64,000 bases of DNA from Pseudomonadota bacterium (lineage in GTDB: Bacteria > Pseudomonadota > Gammaproteobacteria > Steroidobacterales > JBCBZW01), in contig JBCCWS010000004.1 of assembly GCA_039193195.1 (NCBI GenBank), positions 37,908 to 101,907 of the forward strand, written 5' to 3'. The notes under the pieces are model-generated. The model had not been told where the DNA came from, did no database searches, and saw only the letters and a list, made by a program, of their open reading frames with translations. Positions 34,213-44,469 of the stretch are shown one piece after another (position 1 is the stretch's first letter; every line of letters starts with the position of its first letter). A program made the translations under genes and the position numbers.

Positions 34213-34481
34213 AGGCGCACGAATATACAGGACCTCGGTCTGCGCTGGGACCCTGCCGGACGGGCTTCGTTCCACGGGCGCCGGCGGCGGGTGGTGAGCT
34301 GCCGCCATCGCGCAACGGCCGAGGAGAGACGCGGAGACGCGGGCACTGATTTGCGCAGGACGTCACCTCCCCCTTGTACCAGGCTGGGCGTTTTGGGTGC
34401 CGGGTCCCCCCGGTCGGAGACGCGTGGGCCGCCAGCTCGGGCCGACGACGCCAACCTACCCGAGCACACTACGTGCGCGAG

Positions 34482-36164
34482 CTAGATGCCCTCCTGCGCC
34501 TGCTCGCGCATCTCCCGCGCGTGGGCTCGCGTCGTTGCCGTAATCTCCACGCCACCTAACATCCTAGCTAGCTCATTGATAGCATCGTCGTGCTCTAAGG
34601 CCTCGAGGCGGGTGTTCGTGTGCCCCGACTTCACCTGCTTGGTCACGCGAAGGTGGTGATGTGCCTGACTGGCCACCTGCGGCAAATGGGTAACGCATAG
34701 AACCTGGTGCGATGCGCCAAGTTGACGCAGGCAACGGCCAACGATCTCAGCCACGCCCCCGCCAACCCCCGTATCGACTTCATCGAAGACGAGGCAGGGC
34801 ACCACTGAGCTCTCGGCGGCGAGCACTTCGAGGGCGAGCGCGATGCGCGAGAGCTCGCCCCCGGAGGCGACTTTGTCCAAAGGGCCGGGCGGCTGACCGG
34901 GGTTAGTGCTGATCCCGAAAGTGACATCGTCCAGACCATGGCTAGTGGGCGTGCCGTCTTCCTGGTGGTGCACCCCGATTTGAAACGTAGCGTTGCCTAA
35001 GCCGAGCGACCGGATGATCCCTTGCGCCGTCTGCTGCACTTTCCGGCTAGCCTTGCGCCTCGCCTCGTGGAGCGTACGTGCCGCCTTGCGATAGGCTCGG
35101 TCGGCGCCGCCGAGGCGTTCCTCGGCGTCGCGCAGCGTACCTTCCATGTCCTGGCTGGCGGCGAGCCGCGTGCTCAGGCGGTCCAGTACTTCCCCCAGCT
35201 CACTGCTGCGTGCGCGATGCTTGCGCGCGATGTCATCGATGGAGCCCAAGCGCTGCTCGACGGCTGCTAGGCGCTCCGGGTCAGCGTCGATGTCAGTAAG
35301 GTAGCGCTCGAGTGAGCCGATAGCTTCCGTTAGCTGGATCTGCGCCTCGTCGAGTACTTGAGCGATATCGCCGAGGCGCGGATCGACGCTCGCACCGGCC
35401 TTCAGCTCGCGGCTGGCCTTGGCGAGAGCTTCGTTGGCCCCCGAGGGCTCAGCACTGAGCGCGGCGAGTGCAAGCTCGGCGTTCTGGATGACCTCGCCAG
35501 CCGAGCCGAGCACGCGCAACTCGGCCTCAAGGCTCTCGACCTCCCCGTCCTGGACGGCGAGGGCTTCGAGCTCTTGCACCTGATGGTGCAGCAACTCGAG
35601 ATCGGCTTGACTGAGCGTCTCCTGCTGGGCCAGCAGGTCATCGAGTGCAGCGCGGGCCTGGCGCCAGCGTTCCCAGCGAGTGCGCAGCTGGGCCGCGGGC
35701 GTGCTTAGCTTGCCGAGCATGTCTAGGGCGCGCCGCTGAGTGGCGCGCTGGAGCAGCCCCTGATTAGCCTGTTGCCCGTGGATGTTGAGGAGCTGCTCGC
35801 AGAAGCTGCCGAGGGTCGCGGCAGGAACTCGGCTTGCCCCAAGGTAGGCCTGCGAGCGTCCAGTGGCCGTGATCACACGGCGCGCCACGCACTCACCGTC
35901 CTCCGCGGCGATGTCGTGATGCTCAAGCCAGGCGGCGACTGCCGACTGCGCCGCGATCGCAAAGCTGGCGGTGATCTCGGCGCGCTCAGCGCCGTGGCGG
36001 ATCATCCCTGCATCGGCGCGTCCGCCGGCGATCAGCCCCAGTGCGTCGACCAGGATCGACTTGCCAGCGCCGGTCTCACCGGTCATCACCGTGAGGCCAG
36101 GGCCGAGCTCGAGGTGGAGCTCGTCGATGATCGCGAAGTGGCGAATGTGCAGCTCTACGAGCAC
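34482..36164 (-). CDS. recN: DNA repair protein RecN
   Basis: 560-residue SMC-like ATPase acting in recombinational repair of double-strand breaks. From GTG 36164: ELHIRHFAIIDELHLELGPG, Walker A GETGAGKSILVDALGL, a central coiled coil with a QQANQGLL hinge-proximal motif, the signature region KVASGGELSRIALALEVL, and Walker B VPCLVFDEVDTGVGGG. The length agrees with E. coli RecN (553). The open frame extends upstream into nadK, but the family start is clear. It is 14 bases after nadK. Confidence 0.95.
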   Translation of the reverse strand: MLVELHIRHFAIIDELHLELGPGLTVMTGETGAGKSILVDALGLIAGGRADAGMIRHGAERAEITASFAIAAQSAVAAWLEHHDIAAEDGECVARRVITATGRSQAYLGASRVPAATLGSFCEQLLNIHGQQANQGLLQRATQRRALDMLGKLSTPAAQLRTRWERWRQARAALDDLLAQQETLSQADLELLHHQVQELEALAVQDGEVESLEAELRVLGSAGEVIQNAELALAALSAEPSGANEALAKASRELKAGASVDPRLGDIAQVLDEAQIQLTEAIGSLERYLTDIDADPERLAAVEQRLGSIDDIARKHRARSSELGEVLDRLSTRLAASQDMEGTLRDAEERLGGADRAYRKAARTLHEARRKASRKVQQTAQGIIRSLGLGNATFQIGVHHQEDGTPTSHGLDDVTFGISTNPGQPPGPLDKVASGGELSRIALALEVLAAESSVVPCLVFDEVDTGVGGGVAEIVGRCLRQLGASHQVLCVTHLPQVASQAHHHLRVTKQVKSGHTNTRLEALEHDDAINELARMLGGVEITATTRAHAREMREQAQEGI

Positions 36165-36178
36165 GGTCGGTCTCGCTG

Positions 36179-37066
36179 CTAGACGTCGCCGGGGCGTGCG
36201 TGGCGGCCACGGCCCCAGCGCAGTTTCTGGCGCAGCATCTGATAGTAGTCGTGACGTGGGGGATGGATGAGGGTGACGCGTTGTTCCGCCGCGCCGATGC
36301 GCAGAGACTCGCCCGGCCCCAGGCGGCCGAGTAGGTGGCCGTCGGCGGTGACCTGCGCATCGCCCTCGCGCCGGTGCCCGAGGCGTAGCTCCACGGTTTG
36401 GCCGCTCGGGATCACGATCGGTCGGTCGCTGAGCGTGTGGGGACAAACCGGCACGAGCACCATGGCATCTAGCTGCGGCGCCAAGATTGGGCCTCCGCAC
36501 GACAGCGCGTACGCCGTAGACCCTGTGGGCGAGGCGACGATCAAGCCGTCGCCCCCGTGCGTGTTGACGAAGCCGCCGTCAATCCAGGTCTCGAACTCGA
36601 GCATGCGGCCGACGTCGACCTTTTGCAGAACTACATCGTTGAGCGCAATGCCAGCCGGGTTCGCACTGCCGGGCAGGTAGGCGTTGAGCATGAGTCGCGT
36701 GACCACCGTGTAGCGCCCCGCTAGCACGTCGTTCACGCCTTCCACCATCTCTTCGGGACCGAGGTCGGCGAGAAATCCAAGGCGGCCCCGATTGACGCCG
36801 AGGATGGGCACGTTGTGACGGGCTACCAGCGGGGCGGCATAGAGCATGGTGCCGTCGCCGCCAATAGCGATTGCGAGGTCCGCCTCGGCGACCGTGCGTT
36901 CGGCGTTTCCACTCGCCAAGGCGCCGATGTGGTGGGCGACGGCATCTTCAGCGCGAACCGTGACGCCACGCCCCCGCAGATGCCGGGCAAGGGCCTCCAT
37001 TGGGGCGCCGACGCGTTCGTCCTCGTAGCGACCGAGCAGCGCTATTTGATTGAAACGGTTGACCAT
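36179..37066 (-). CDS. nadK: NAD kinase
   Basis: 295-residue NAD kinase making NADP+ from NAD+ and ATP or polyphosphate in the cytosol. It starts at ATG 37066 (MVNRFNQIALLGRYEDERV). The catalytic GGDGTMLYAAPLVARH, NRGRLGFLADLGPEEM, the substrate-binding ALNDVVLQKVDVGRMLEFE and SPTGSTAYALSCGGPI are all present. It heads a nadK-recN-bamE minus-strand unit, divergent from hrcA. This neighbourhood is conserved in Gammaproteobacteria. Confidence 0.96.
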   Translation of the reverse strand: MVNRFNQIALLGRYEDERVGAPMEALARHLRGRGVTVRAEDAVAHHIGALASGNAERTVAEADLAIAIGGDGTMLYAAPLVARHNVPILGVNRGRLGFLADLGPEEMVEGVNDVLAGRYTVVTRLMLNAYLPGSANPAGIALNDVVLQKVDVGRMLEFETWIDGGFVNTHGGDGLIVASPTGSTAYALSCGGPILAPQLDAMVLVPVCPHTLSDRPIVIPSGQTVELRLGHRREGDAQVTADGHLLGRLGPGESLRIGAAEQRVTLIHPPRHDYYQMLRQKLRWGRGRHARPGDV

Positions 37067-37179
37067 AACCACCGGGAATCGTCGAGAGGCGCAGTCTAGG
37101 CGCAACGCGGCACCAACACCACCGCTCAACGGGGCTGTGCGGGCAACCCCGGGCACCATGACTTATGCTCAGCAGTTGC

Positions 37180-37208
37180 TTGACGCGCTGCATGGACGCG
37201 AATAACGT
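37180..37208 (+). promoter_or_regulatory. putative sigma-70 promoter of hrcA
   Basis: TTGACG (37180-37185), 17 bases, TAACGT (37203-37208), about 85 bases before hrcA. No CIRCE inverted repeat (the HrcA operator) is seen in this region. Confidence 0.4.
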
Positions 37209-37293
37209 CCCAGCGACTCGCGCGGCAGCGGCGTTAGTGTCCCCCAGGGACCCGGGGCGAACGAGGCGGCAGGCCTGAGCAGCACGGAGCAAC

Positions 37294-38358
37294 ATGAGCG
37301 ACCCTAACGATAACCCCGAACTGAGTGAGCGTGCTCGCCGGCTGTTGAAGACGCTGGTCGAGTCGCACATTCGTGAAGGGCAGCCAGTCGGCTCGCGCAC
37401 CCTGTCACGCAACTCCGACCTGTCCTTGAGTGCCGCCACCGTCCGCAACGTCATGGTCGATCTCGAGGAGATGGGCTATGTAGATTCGCCTCACACCTCC
37501 GCCGGCCGTGTGCCCACGGCCAAGGCCTACCGATTGTTCGTGGACACGCTGGTCACCGTGAGTCCGCCTGACCAGCTAGAGCTCGATCGCCTTCAGCGCG
37601 CTCTGGATCCGGATCTCGCCTCCCGTGACCAACTCGCCGACTCCGCATCGAGCCTGCTGTCGGACATCACCCACCTGGCGGGTATCGTGTCTCTGCCGGT
37701 CACGCGCCACGCATCCCTCCGCCAGATCGAGTTCCTGCCGCTCTCGGGCAGTCGCATCCTCGCGATCCTCGTGATCAACTCCAAGGAGGTGCAGAACCGG
37801 ATCCTCCAGCTCGATCGCGAGTACTCCGAGTCGGAGCTGCGTCGCGCCGCCAACTACCTCAATGAGCAGTTTGCTGGCAAGGACCTCATGCAGGTGCGCC
37901 AAGCGCTGATCGAGGAGCTCCAGACGGCGCGTGATTCCATGAATGCGGCCATGCTCGATGCCATCCAGATTGCCCATCGCGCTTTGGACGGCGGTGAACA
38001 GGCAAGCACCGGCGGCGACTACGTGCTCGCTGGCCAGACCAATCTGATGGGCTTTCAGGAGCTGTCCAGCACGGAGCGCCTGCGCGAGCTCTTCGAGGCC
38101 TTCACCCGCAAGCAGGACGTGCTTCACCTGCTCGATCAGAGCCTCACGGCCGACGGCGTTCAAATCTTCATCGGCCAGGAATCGGGCCACAATTTCCTAG
38201 ACGGCTGTAGCGTGGTAAGCGCGCCGTACACGCTCGACGGTGAAGTCGTTGGGGTGCTCGGTGTCATCGGTCCCACCCGCATGGCCTACCAGCGAGTCAT
38301 CCCCATCGTGGATATCACGGCACGATTGTTCGGCGCCGCCTTGAAATCCGGCGGCTGA
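37294..38358 (+). CDS. hrcA: heat-inducible transcription repressor HrcA
   Basis: 354-residue repressor of chaperone genes. The N-terminal winged helix (LSERARRLLKTLVESHIREG, QPVGSRTLSRNSDLSLSAAT, VRNVMVDLEEMGYVDSPHTS, AGRVPTAKAYR) is followed by the GAF-like dimerisation domain ending LDGEVVGVLGVIGPTRMAY. Length and order are normal. It precedes grpE by 89 bases in the same orientation. HrcA normally binds CIRCE near groE or dnaK. I found no CIRCE copy in this window, so its targets here, such as groESL, are probably elsewhere. Confidence 0.95.
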   Translation: MSDPNDNPELSERARRLLKTLVESHIREGQPVGSRTLSRNSDLSLSAATVRNVMVDLEEMGYVDSPHTSAGRVPTAKAYRLFVDTLVTVSPPDQLELDRLQRALDPDLASRDQLADSASSLLSDITHLAGIVSLPVTRHASLRQIEFLPLSGSRILAILVINSKEVQNRILQLDREYSESELRRAANYLNEQFAGKDLMQVRQALIEELQTARDSMNAAMLDAIQIAHRALDGGEQASTGGDYVLAGQTNLMGFQELSSTERLRELFEAFTRKQDVLHLLDQSLTADGVQIFIGQESGHNFLDGCSVVSAPYTLDGEVVGVLGVIGPTRMAYQRVIPIVDITARLFGAALKSGG

Positions 38359-38447
38359 ATCTCCACCTCGCCCTGCACCGGCCGCTCGACGGGTCTTGAA
38401 GGGATCCGAGGGACGGGCAGGCTTGCGTCGAATTTTTGGAGTGAGGG

Positions 38448-39068
38448 ATGACGAACGAGTCCACCCCGGGCGGAGCGACGCCCGATTCTGTCGAGGCGGC
38501 AGGGACCGCGGAAGGCACCGCCGCCGCCGGCGCTCCCGCGCCGGGCAGCGCCGACGAGCGTGAGGTGCTGCGCCAGGAACGTGACAGCGCACGCCAGGAG
38601 GCTCAGCAAAATCACGACAAGTTCTTACGCGAGGCCGCCGAGCTGCAAAACCTGCGCAAGCGCGCCGTAGAGCGCGAGGAGAAGGCGCGCAAGTTCGCGG
38701 TCGATCGCTTCGCGGGTGACATGCTGAACGTAAAGGACAGCCGGGAGATGGGCCTAGCCGCCGCGGCATCCGAACCCACCGTTGAGTCTCTCCAGGAAGG
38801 CATGGAAGCGACGCTGCGCCAGCTCGAGCAGGCCTTCGAGAAAGCCAGCCTCACGGTGATCGATCCAGCGGATGCGCCCTTCGATCCTCGCCAGCACGAA
38901 GCCATGGCCATGCAGGAAGTGCCCGATCTCACCGAAGAGAAGGTCATAGCGGTCATCCAGAAGGGCTACCTGCTACACGACCGGGTGCTGCGGCCCGCTC
39001 GTGTGATGGTGGGCAAGCCGGCCCCGGCACCGACCAACGACGCACCCACCCCCGACGACGAGGGCTGA
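38448..39068 (+). CDS. grpE: nucleotide exchange factor GrpE
   Basis: 206-residue co-chaperone that releases ADP from DnaK. A long acidic, Ala/Gly-rich N-terminus is followed by the coiled-coil dimer helix (RQERDSARQEAQQNHDKFLR, EAAELQNLRKRAVEREEKAR) and the C-terminal beta-wing (FDPRQHEAMAMQEVPD, KGYLLHDRVLRPARVMVGK). The segment after the coil reads DMLNVKDSREMGLAA instead of the common LLPVLDNLERAL, a variant form. Ribosome site GGAGTGAGGG. It lies between hrcA and dnaK, as expected. Confidence 0.95.
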   Translation: MTNESTPGGATPDSVEAAGTAEGTAAAGAPAPGSADEREVLRQERDSARQEAQQNHDKFLREAAELQNLRKRAVEREEKARKFAVDRFAGDMLNVKDSREMGLAAAASEPTVESLQEGMEATLRQLEQAFEKASLTVIDPADAPFDPRQHEAMAMQEVPDLTEEKVIAVIQKGYLLHDRVLRPARVMVGKPAPAPTNDAPTPDDEG

Positions 39069-39076
39069 CCGCGCGG

Positions 39077-39105
39077 CTTGAAGCCGCCGCTAACGCCCTC
39101 ATCTA
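39077..39105 (+). promoter_or_regulatory. sigma-32-like heat-shock promoter of dnaK
   Basis: CTTGAA (39077-39082), a 14-base spacer and CCTCATCTA (39097-39105), close to the sigma-32 consensus CTTGAA/CCCCATNTA, about 45 bases before the dnaK start. It would drive dnaK-dnaJ on heat shock. Confidence 0.6.
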
Positions 39106-39150
39106 ATTGCTAGTTTTGAACCAAATCGCATAGAGCGGAGCGACTTACAC

Positions 39151-41082
39151 ATGGGCAAGATCATCGGTATTGACCTTGGTACCACCAACTCCTGCGTCGC
39201 CGTCATGGAAGGCGGCCAGGCCAAGGTCATCGAAAATAGCGAGGGCGATCGCACGACGCCTTCCATCGTCGCTTTCAAGGACGACGAGGTGCTGGTCGGC
39301 CAGCTGGCAAAGCGCCAGGCCATCACCAACCCTGAGAACACCCTGTTCGCCATCAAGCGCCTGATCGGTCGTCGCTTCGAAGACGACGTGGTGCAGAAGG
39401 ACATCGACCTGGTGCCCTACAAGATCGTCAAGGCGGACAACGGCGACGCCTGGGTCGAGGCCCAGGGCAAGAAGATGGCAGCGCCCGAGGTCTCGGCGCG
39501 CGTGCTCATGAAGATGAAGCAGACGGCCGAGGACTACCTGGGTGAGACGATCACCGAGGCGGTCGTGACCGTGCCCGCTTACTTCAACGACTCCCAGCGC
39601 CAGGCCACCAAGGACGCGGGCAAGATCGCCGGCCTGGAAATCAAGCGCATCATCAACGAGCCCACCGCAGCGGCCCTTGCCTACGGCATGGACAAAAAGC
39701 GCGGTGACTCGAAGATCGCGGTGTACGATCTCGGCGGCGGCACCTTCGATGTGTCCATCATCGAGATCGCCGAAGTAGACGGCGAGCACCAGTTCGAAGT
39801 ACTGGCCACCAACGGTGACACCTTCCTCGGCGGTGAAGACTTCGACAAGCGCATCATCGATTACCTAGCGGACAGCTTCCACAGCGACCAGGGCATCGAC
39901 ATCCGCAAGGATCCCCTGGCCATGCAGCGCCTGAAGGACGCGGCAGAGCAGGCCAAGATCGCCCTGTCCTCCTCGCAGCAGACGGAGGTCAACCTGCCGT
40001 ACATCACCGCTGATGCCTCCGGACCGAAGCACCTCAACATCAAGCTGAGTCGTGCCAAGCTGGAGTCTTTGGTGGACGATCTGATCACGCGCACGATGGC
40101 GCCGTGCAAGATCGCCCTGAAGGACGCCGGTCTCGGCGTGAAGGACGTGGACGCGGTCATCCTGGTCGGCGGTCAGACCCGCATGCCTAAGGTGCAGGAC
40201 GCGGTGCAGGACTTCTTCGGCCGTGAGCCGCGCAAGGACGTGAACCCCGACGAGGCTGTGGCCGTCGGTGCCGCGATCCAGGCGGGCGTGCTCGCCGGCG
40301 ACGTGAAGGACGTGCTGCTCCTCGATGTGACGCCGCTGTCGCTCGGCATCGAGACGCAGGGTCGCATCATGACCAAGCTGATCGAGAAGAACACGACGAT
40401 CCCGACCAAGGCCCAGCAGGTGTTCTCCACCGCCGATGACAACCAGACGGCCGTGACCATTCACGTCTTGCAGGGTGAGCGCGAGCGCGCGGACGACAAC
40501 AAGTCCCTCGGCAAGTTCGACCTGTCGGATATTCCGCCGGCTCCACGCGGCATTCCTCAGATCGAGGTGAGCTTCGACCTGGACGCCAACGGTATCCTCA
40601 ACGTGTCGGCCAAGGACAAGGCGACGGGCAAGGAACAGAACATCGTCATCAAAGCATCCAGCGGTCTGTCCGATGAAGAGATCGAGCAGATGGTGAAGGA
40701 CGCTGAGCTGCACGCTGACGAAGACCGCAAGTTCCGTGAGCTCGTCGACGCCCGCAACCAGGCCGAGACGATGGTCAACGGCGTCGAGAAGGCCATAAAG
40801 GAACTCGGTGACGACAAGGTCAGCGAGGAGGAGAAGGGCAAGATCGACGGGGCGATCGCCGAGCTCAAGACCGCTATCGAAGGCGATGACAAGGACGCCA
40901 TCGAGGAGAAGACTCAGGCGCTGGCGGCGGCGTCCGGCGACATCGCGCAGCGTGCCTACGCCGCTACCGAGGGTGACGGTGAGGCGGCGGCCGAAGAGAC
41001 TGCCGAGGGCGGCGCCAAGGCCGACGCGGAAGATGTGGTCGACGCGGAGTTCGAAGAGCTCAAGACGGAAGAGCGCAAGTAG
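39151..41082 (+). CDS. dnaK: chaperone protein DnaK (Hsp70)
   Basis: 643-residue Hsp70. The start [20 protein letters not shown], the ATPase motifs [31 protein letters not shown] and [13 protein letters not shown], the linker [16 protein letters not shown] and the substrate domain are all intact. The C-terminal lid ends in an acidic tail [19 protein letters not shown] containing the EEVD-like DAEFEE motif of bacterial DnaK. It works with GrpE upstream and DnaJ downstream. Confidence 0.99.
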   Translation: MGKIIGIDLGTTNSCVAVMEGGQAKVIENSEGDRTTPSIVAFKDDEVLVGQLAKRQAITNPENTLFAIKRLIGRRFEDDVVQKDIDLVPYKIVKADNGDAWVEAQGKKMAAPEVSARVLMKMKQTAEDYLGETITEAVVTVPAYFNDSQRQATKDAGKIAGLEIKRIINEPTAAALAYGMDKKRGDSKIAVYDLGGGTFDVSIIEIAEVDGEHQFEVLATNGDTFLGGEDFDKRIIDYLADSFHSDQGIDIRKDPLAMQRLKDAAEQAKIALSSSQQTEVNLPYITADASGPKHLNIKLSRAKLESLVDDLITRTMAPCKIALKDAGLGVKDVDAVILVGGQTRMPKVQDAVQDFFGREPRKDVNPDEAVAVGAAIQAGVLAGDVKDVLLLDVTPLSLGIETQGRIMTKLIEKNTTIPTKAQQVFSTADDNQTAVTIHVLQGERERADDNKSLGKFDLSDIPPAPRGIPQIEVSFDLDANGILNVSAKDKATGKEQNIVIKASSGLSDEEIEQMVKDAELHADEDRKFRELVDARNQAETMVNGVEKAIKELGDDKVSEEEKGKIDGAIAELKTAIEGDDKDAIEEKTQALAAASGDIAQRAYAATEGDGEAAAEETAEGGAKADAEDVVDAEFEELKTEERK

Positions 41083-41116
41083 GCCGATTAAGCGGTAAGG
41101 CGGGGCGACTAACTAG

Positions 41117-42265
41117 ATGGCAGCAGATCTCTACCAAACGCTCGGTGTCTCGCGCACCGCCACCGCGGACGAGATCCGCAAGGCCTTCAAGCGCCTCGCG
41201 ATGAAGCATCATCCGGATCGCAATCCGGATGATGCAGAGGCTGAGAACCGCTTCAAAGAGGTCAAACAGGCTTACGACGTGCTTAGCGATGCCGAGAAGC
41301 GGGCAGCTTACGACCGCTTCGGTGATGCTGCCCTTAACGGGGGCATGGGCGGCCCCGGTGGTGGCGGCGGCGGCGGCTTCGAGGATCTCAACGACGTGTT
41401 CAACGAGATCTTCGGTGACGTATTCGGCGGCGGTGCCCGTCGCGGCGGAGGCGGGCGAAGGTCGCGTGTCATGCGCGGTGCGGACATCGCCTACGACCTC
41501 GAGCTCGAGCTGGAAGAGGCCGCTTTCGGCACCACCGTAGAGATTGAGGTGCCAACGACAGAGCAGTGCCCGACCTGCGACGGGGCAGGGGCAGAGCCAG
41601 GCAGCGAGCTGGAGACCTGCGACTATTGCGGCGGACGCGGCACAGTGCGCGTTCAGCAAGGGTTCTTCTCGCTGCAGCAGCCTTGCCCGCGCTGCGGTGG
41701 CCGCGGCGTGCGCATTACCGATCCCTGTCGGACCTGTGACGGCACCGGCCGCGTCGAACATGTGCGTAGACTCTCCGTCAAGGTGCCTGCGGGAGTCGAT
41801 GACGGCGATCGAATTCGCTTGTCGGGCGAAGGCGAGACTGGGCGCAATGGCGGCCCGCCGGGCGATCTCTACGTCGAGGTCCGCACCAAGGAGCACCCCT
41901 TGTTCACTCGCGATGGGCGCGACCTTCATTGCGAGATTCCCGTGTCCTACGCGACGGCCGTGCTCGGTGGGCAGGTGGAAGCGCCCACACTGTCTGGGCC
42001 CGTTTCGCTGAAGGTACCAGTGGGAACGCAGGCAGGACGCGTCTTTCGCATGAGTGGAAAGGGCGTACGTCCAGTGCGCGGAGGCGGTACAGGAGACCTC
42101 TACTGCCGCGTCACCGTAGAGACCCCCGTCAACCTTACGGGCCATCAGAAGGATCTACTACGCAAGTTCGATGAGTCCCTGCAGGAGGATACGGGGCGCC
42201 ATAGCCCCCGATCTCGCGGCTGGCTCGACGGCGTGAAAGAATTCTTCGATGACCTCCGGTCCTGA
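41117..42265 (+). CDS. dnaJ: chaperone protein DnaJ
   Basis: 382-residue Hsp40 co-chaperone. The J domain has the HPD motif ([10 protein letters not shown]). A Gly/Phe-rich stretch follows ([17 protein letters not shown]). The zinc-binding domain has four CxxCxGxG repeats ([32 protein letters not shown]). The C-terminal substrate-binding beta domains end the protein. It starts 34 bases after dnaK and overlaps dapB by 17 bases. Confidence 0.98.
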   Translation: MAADLYQTLGVSRTATADEIRKAFKRLAMKHHPDRNPDDAEAENRFKEVKQAYDVLSDAEKRAAYDRFGDAALNGGMGGPGGGGGGGFEDLNDVFNEIFGDVFGGGARRGGGGRRSRVMRGADIAYDLELELEEAAFGTTVEIEVPTTEQCPTCDGAGAEPGSELETCDYCGGRGTVRVQQGFFSLQQPCPRCGGRGVRITDPCRTCDGTGRVEHVRRLSVKVPAGVDDGDRIRLSGEGETGRNGGPPGDLYVEVRTKEHPLFTRDGRDLHCEIPVSYATAVLGGQVEAPTLSGPVSLKVPVGTQAGRVFRMSGKGVRPVRGGGTGDLYCRVTVETPVNLTGHQKDLLRKFDESLQEDTGRHSPRSRGWLDGVKEFFDDLRS

Positions 42266-43091
42266 TCTGAGCGAACCTACGTCTGCACCAGTACGTATCG
42301 CGCTGTTCGGCGCGTCTGGTCGGATGGGAGCGGCGGTGGCGCGAGCTATCGCCGCCCAGCACCCCAGGGTCCAACTCGCGGGCGCCTGCGTTTCGCGTGA
42401 GAGCGTAGCCCTCGGAAAGTCCTTAGGCGAATTGTTTGCACTCCCCGCGGAGACGGGCGGCGCAGTAGCGACGGTGAACAAACCTGCTGATGCGATTGCC
42501 CATGCCGATGTCGCCATCGATTTCAGCCTGCCCGCAGCCACCCCCGCCTACGCAACCGCCTGCGCCCGCGCGGGCTGTGCGTTGGTGAGCGGTGTGACGG
42601 GTCTTGACGCTGCCGCCACGGCCGCGCTCGACGAGGCCGCACAGCGCGTTGCCATCCTTCACGGCAGGAATATGAGCCTCGGGGTCAACTTGCTAGCTTT
42701 GGCGCTGCGCACCGTCGCCACCCACCTATCCGCTGCGGACTACGACGCGGAGATCCACGAGTGGCACCACCGCAGCAAGCGCGACGCCCCCTCAGGGACA
42801 GCGTGGATGCTCGCGGAGGAGATCGCTGCCGCGCGCGGCGACCCCCTAGACGTGCCGAAAGCAGATCGTGCCGGACAGCGCAGGGCGGGCACGATCGGGA
42901 TGGCGGTGAGCCGGGGTGGCGACGTCGCCGGTGAGCACACGGTGACCTTCGCCGGCGACGGCGAGCGCTTGGAGTTGACTCACCGCGCCGGCGGCCGCGA
43001 CGGCTTTGCGCGCGGTGCCGTTCTCGCGGCGCGCTGGCTGGTCGGACGGCCACCAGGTCGCTACCAGATGAGCGACGTGCTCAGCCTCTAG
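42249..43091 (+). CDS. dapB: 4-hydroxy-tetrahydrodipicolinate reductase
   Basis: 280-residue DapB, the second committed step of lysine and diaminopimelate synthesis. The N-terminal Rossmann fold ([18 protein letters not shown]), [20 protein letters not shown], and the catalytic substrate-binding segment [20 protein letters not shown] are present, ending [14 protein letters not shown] at 42249 overlaps dnaJ, implying coupled translation. It is followed by the carAB leader region. Confidence 0.97.
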   Translation: MTSGPDLSEPTSAPVRIALFGASGRMGAAVARAIAAQHPRVQLAGACVSRESVALGKSLGELFALPAETGGAVATVNKPADAIAHADVAIDFSLPAATPAYATACARAGCALVSGVTGLDAAATAALDEAAQRVAILHGRNMSLGVNLLALALRTVATHLSAADYDAEIHEWHHRSKRDAPSGTAWMLAEEIAAARGDPLDVPKADRAGQRRAGTIGMAVSRGGDVAGEHTVTFAGDGERLELTHRAGGRDGFARGAVLAARWLVGRPPGRYQMSDVLSL

Positions 43092-43164
43092 TTCGGCCGG
43101 CGTCCAGGCAGCCTTGTAACGCTCTTCTCTGGCGCCATCGGCGGTGCTGCCGTATCATCCACTC

Positions 43165-43194
43165 CTCAGGATGTCGCCGCGCGACGTACCTGAG
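43165..43194 (+). promoter_or_regulatory. first hairpin of the carA leader
   Basis: RNA-type hairpin with left arm CTCAGGATGTCG, loop CCGCG and right arm CGACGTACCTGAG: 12 pairs with one bulged A and one G-U. It lies 10 bases before a second hairpin and 126 bases before carA. With that element it looks like a tandem-hairpin attenuator. Confidence 0.5.
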
Positions 43195-43203
43195 CGAATC
43201 AGT

Positions 43204-43237
43204 GCGGGAGGGCTCCATCCGGGGTCCTCCCGCTTTC
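43204..43237 (+). terminator. second hairpin of the carA leader, terminator-like
   Basis: Stem GCGGGAGG/CCTCCCGC (43204-43211, 43226-43233) with a 14-base loop, followed by TTTCGT. The short T run makes it a weak intrinsic terminator between dapB and carA. It could end dapB transcripts or regulate carAB by attenuation. Confidence 0.55.
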
Positions 43238-43320
43238 GTATGCCCGGCTAGTTGACAGGCCGATGCGAAACGCGAGAGCGCGCCGGTGCCGCCCATCCCC
43301 TTCCACGGAGGAGACGTGTT

Positions 43321-44469
43321 TTGAATCAGCTTGCAACGCTGGCTTTGGCAGATGGCACGGTGTTTTGCGGCCGCCTAGGCGGTGTGCCTGGCGAGGCTGT
43401 TGGCGAGGTGGTGTTCAACACCGCTTGCACGGGCTACCAGGAGATCCTGAGCGATCCTTCCTATGCGCGCCAGCTGGTCACGCTGACTCAGCCGCATATC
43501 GGCAACACGGGGGCGACTCCCGAGGATATGGAGAGCGGCCACGTGCAGGCTGCCGGCCTGATCGTACGTGACCTGCCCAGGCGCCATTCCAATTGGCGCG
43601 CGACGAGTTCCCTGCAGGAGTTCTTGCGCGAGCAACAAGTCACGGCTATCAGCGACGTTGATACGCGCGCACTTACTCGGCATATCCGAGAGCATGGGGC
43701 CCAGGCGGGGTGCATCGTCGACGGTGTGGGCAGCGCGGCCACGGCGCGCGCGCTAGCCTCGGCCCGCGAGTTCGCCGGGCTGTCCGGGATGGACCTGGCC
43801 AAGGTCGTGAGTACGCGGGAACCGTACTCCTGGACCGAGGGCGCCTGGCGCCATTCGCAGGACGAGCAGGTGGCCGAACCCACTCGCCGCCACCGCGTCG
43901 TGGCTTTCGACTTTGGCGTCAAGCGCAACATCCTGCGGCTCCTCCACGACGCGGGGTGCGAAGTGACCGTCGTGCCGGCGCAATCCTCCGCTCAGGAGAT
44001 CTTCGATCTGCAGCCCCAGGGGATCTTCCTCTCTAACGGCCCCGGCGACCCGGAACCCTGCGACTACGCCATACGCACCATTCGCGAGGTCTTGGCACGC
44101 GGCCTACCCACCTTCGGCATCTGCCTTGGTCACCAGCTGCTCGGCCTTGCCGCTGGCGCGCGCACGCGAAAGATGAAGTTCGGCCATCACGGGGCGAACC
44201 ACCCCGTGCTAGAAACCGCTAGCGGCCGCGTGTACATCACCAGCCAGAACCACGGCTTCGTTGTCGATGAGGAGAGCCTGCCAGCGAACGTTCGCGTTAG
44301 CCACCGATCCCTCTTCGATCAGTCGCTGCAGGGCATCGAGTTCGTCGATGTGCCTGCCTTCGGTTTTCAAGGACATCCGGAGGCGAGTCCGGGGCCGCAT
44401 GACATACGGCCTCTTTTTGAGCGTTTCGCCAAGGCCATGGAGGAGGGCACCGATGCCGCGTCGCACTGA
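43321..44469 (+). CDS. carA: carbamoyl-phosphate synthase small subunit
   Basis: 382-residue glutaminase subunit supplying ammonia to CarB. The N-terminal domain begins [18 protein letters not shown], then the class I glutamine amidotransferase domain with the nucleophile Cys in [15 protein letters not shown] and His-Glu in [18 protein letters not shown] at 43321 is chosen: it gives the same length as E. coli CarA and follows GGAGGAG. It overlaps carB by 17 bases. Confidence 0.97.
   Translation: MNQLATLALADGTVFCGRLGGVPGEAVGEVVFNTACTGYQEILSDPSYARQLVTLTQPHIGNTGATPEDMESGHVQAAGLIVRDLPRRHSNWRATSSLQEFLREQQVTAISDVDTRALTRHIREHGAQAGCIVDGVGSAATARALASAREFAGLSGMDLAKVVSTREPYSWTEGAWRHSQDEQVAEPTRRHRVVAFDFGVKRNILRLLHDAGCEVTVVPAQSSAQEIFDLQPQGIFLSNGPGDPEPCDYAIRTIREVLARGLPTFGICLGHQLLGLAAGARTRKMKFGHHGANHPVLETASGRVYITSQNHGFVVDEESLPANVRVSHRSLFDQSLQGIEFVDVPAFGFQGHPEASPGPHDIRPLFERFAKAMEEGTDAASH

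Noticed and set aside
34213..34481. Search for a fur gene between bamE and recN, a common neighbour
   Set aside because: Only about 270 bases with no Fur-like frame on either strand.
43353..43370. Sigma-54-like TGGCAC...TTTTGC
   Set aside because: Inside the carA coding sequence, with spacing one base off the consensus.
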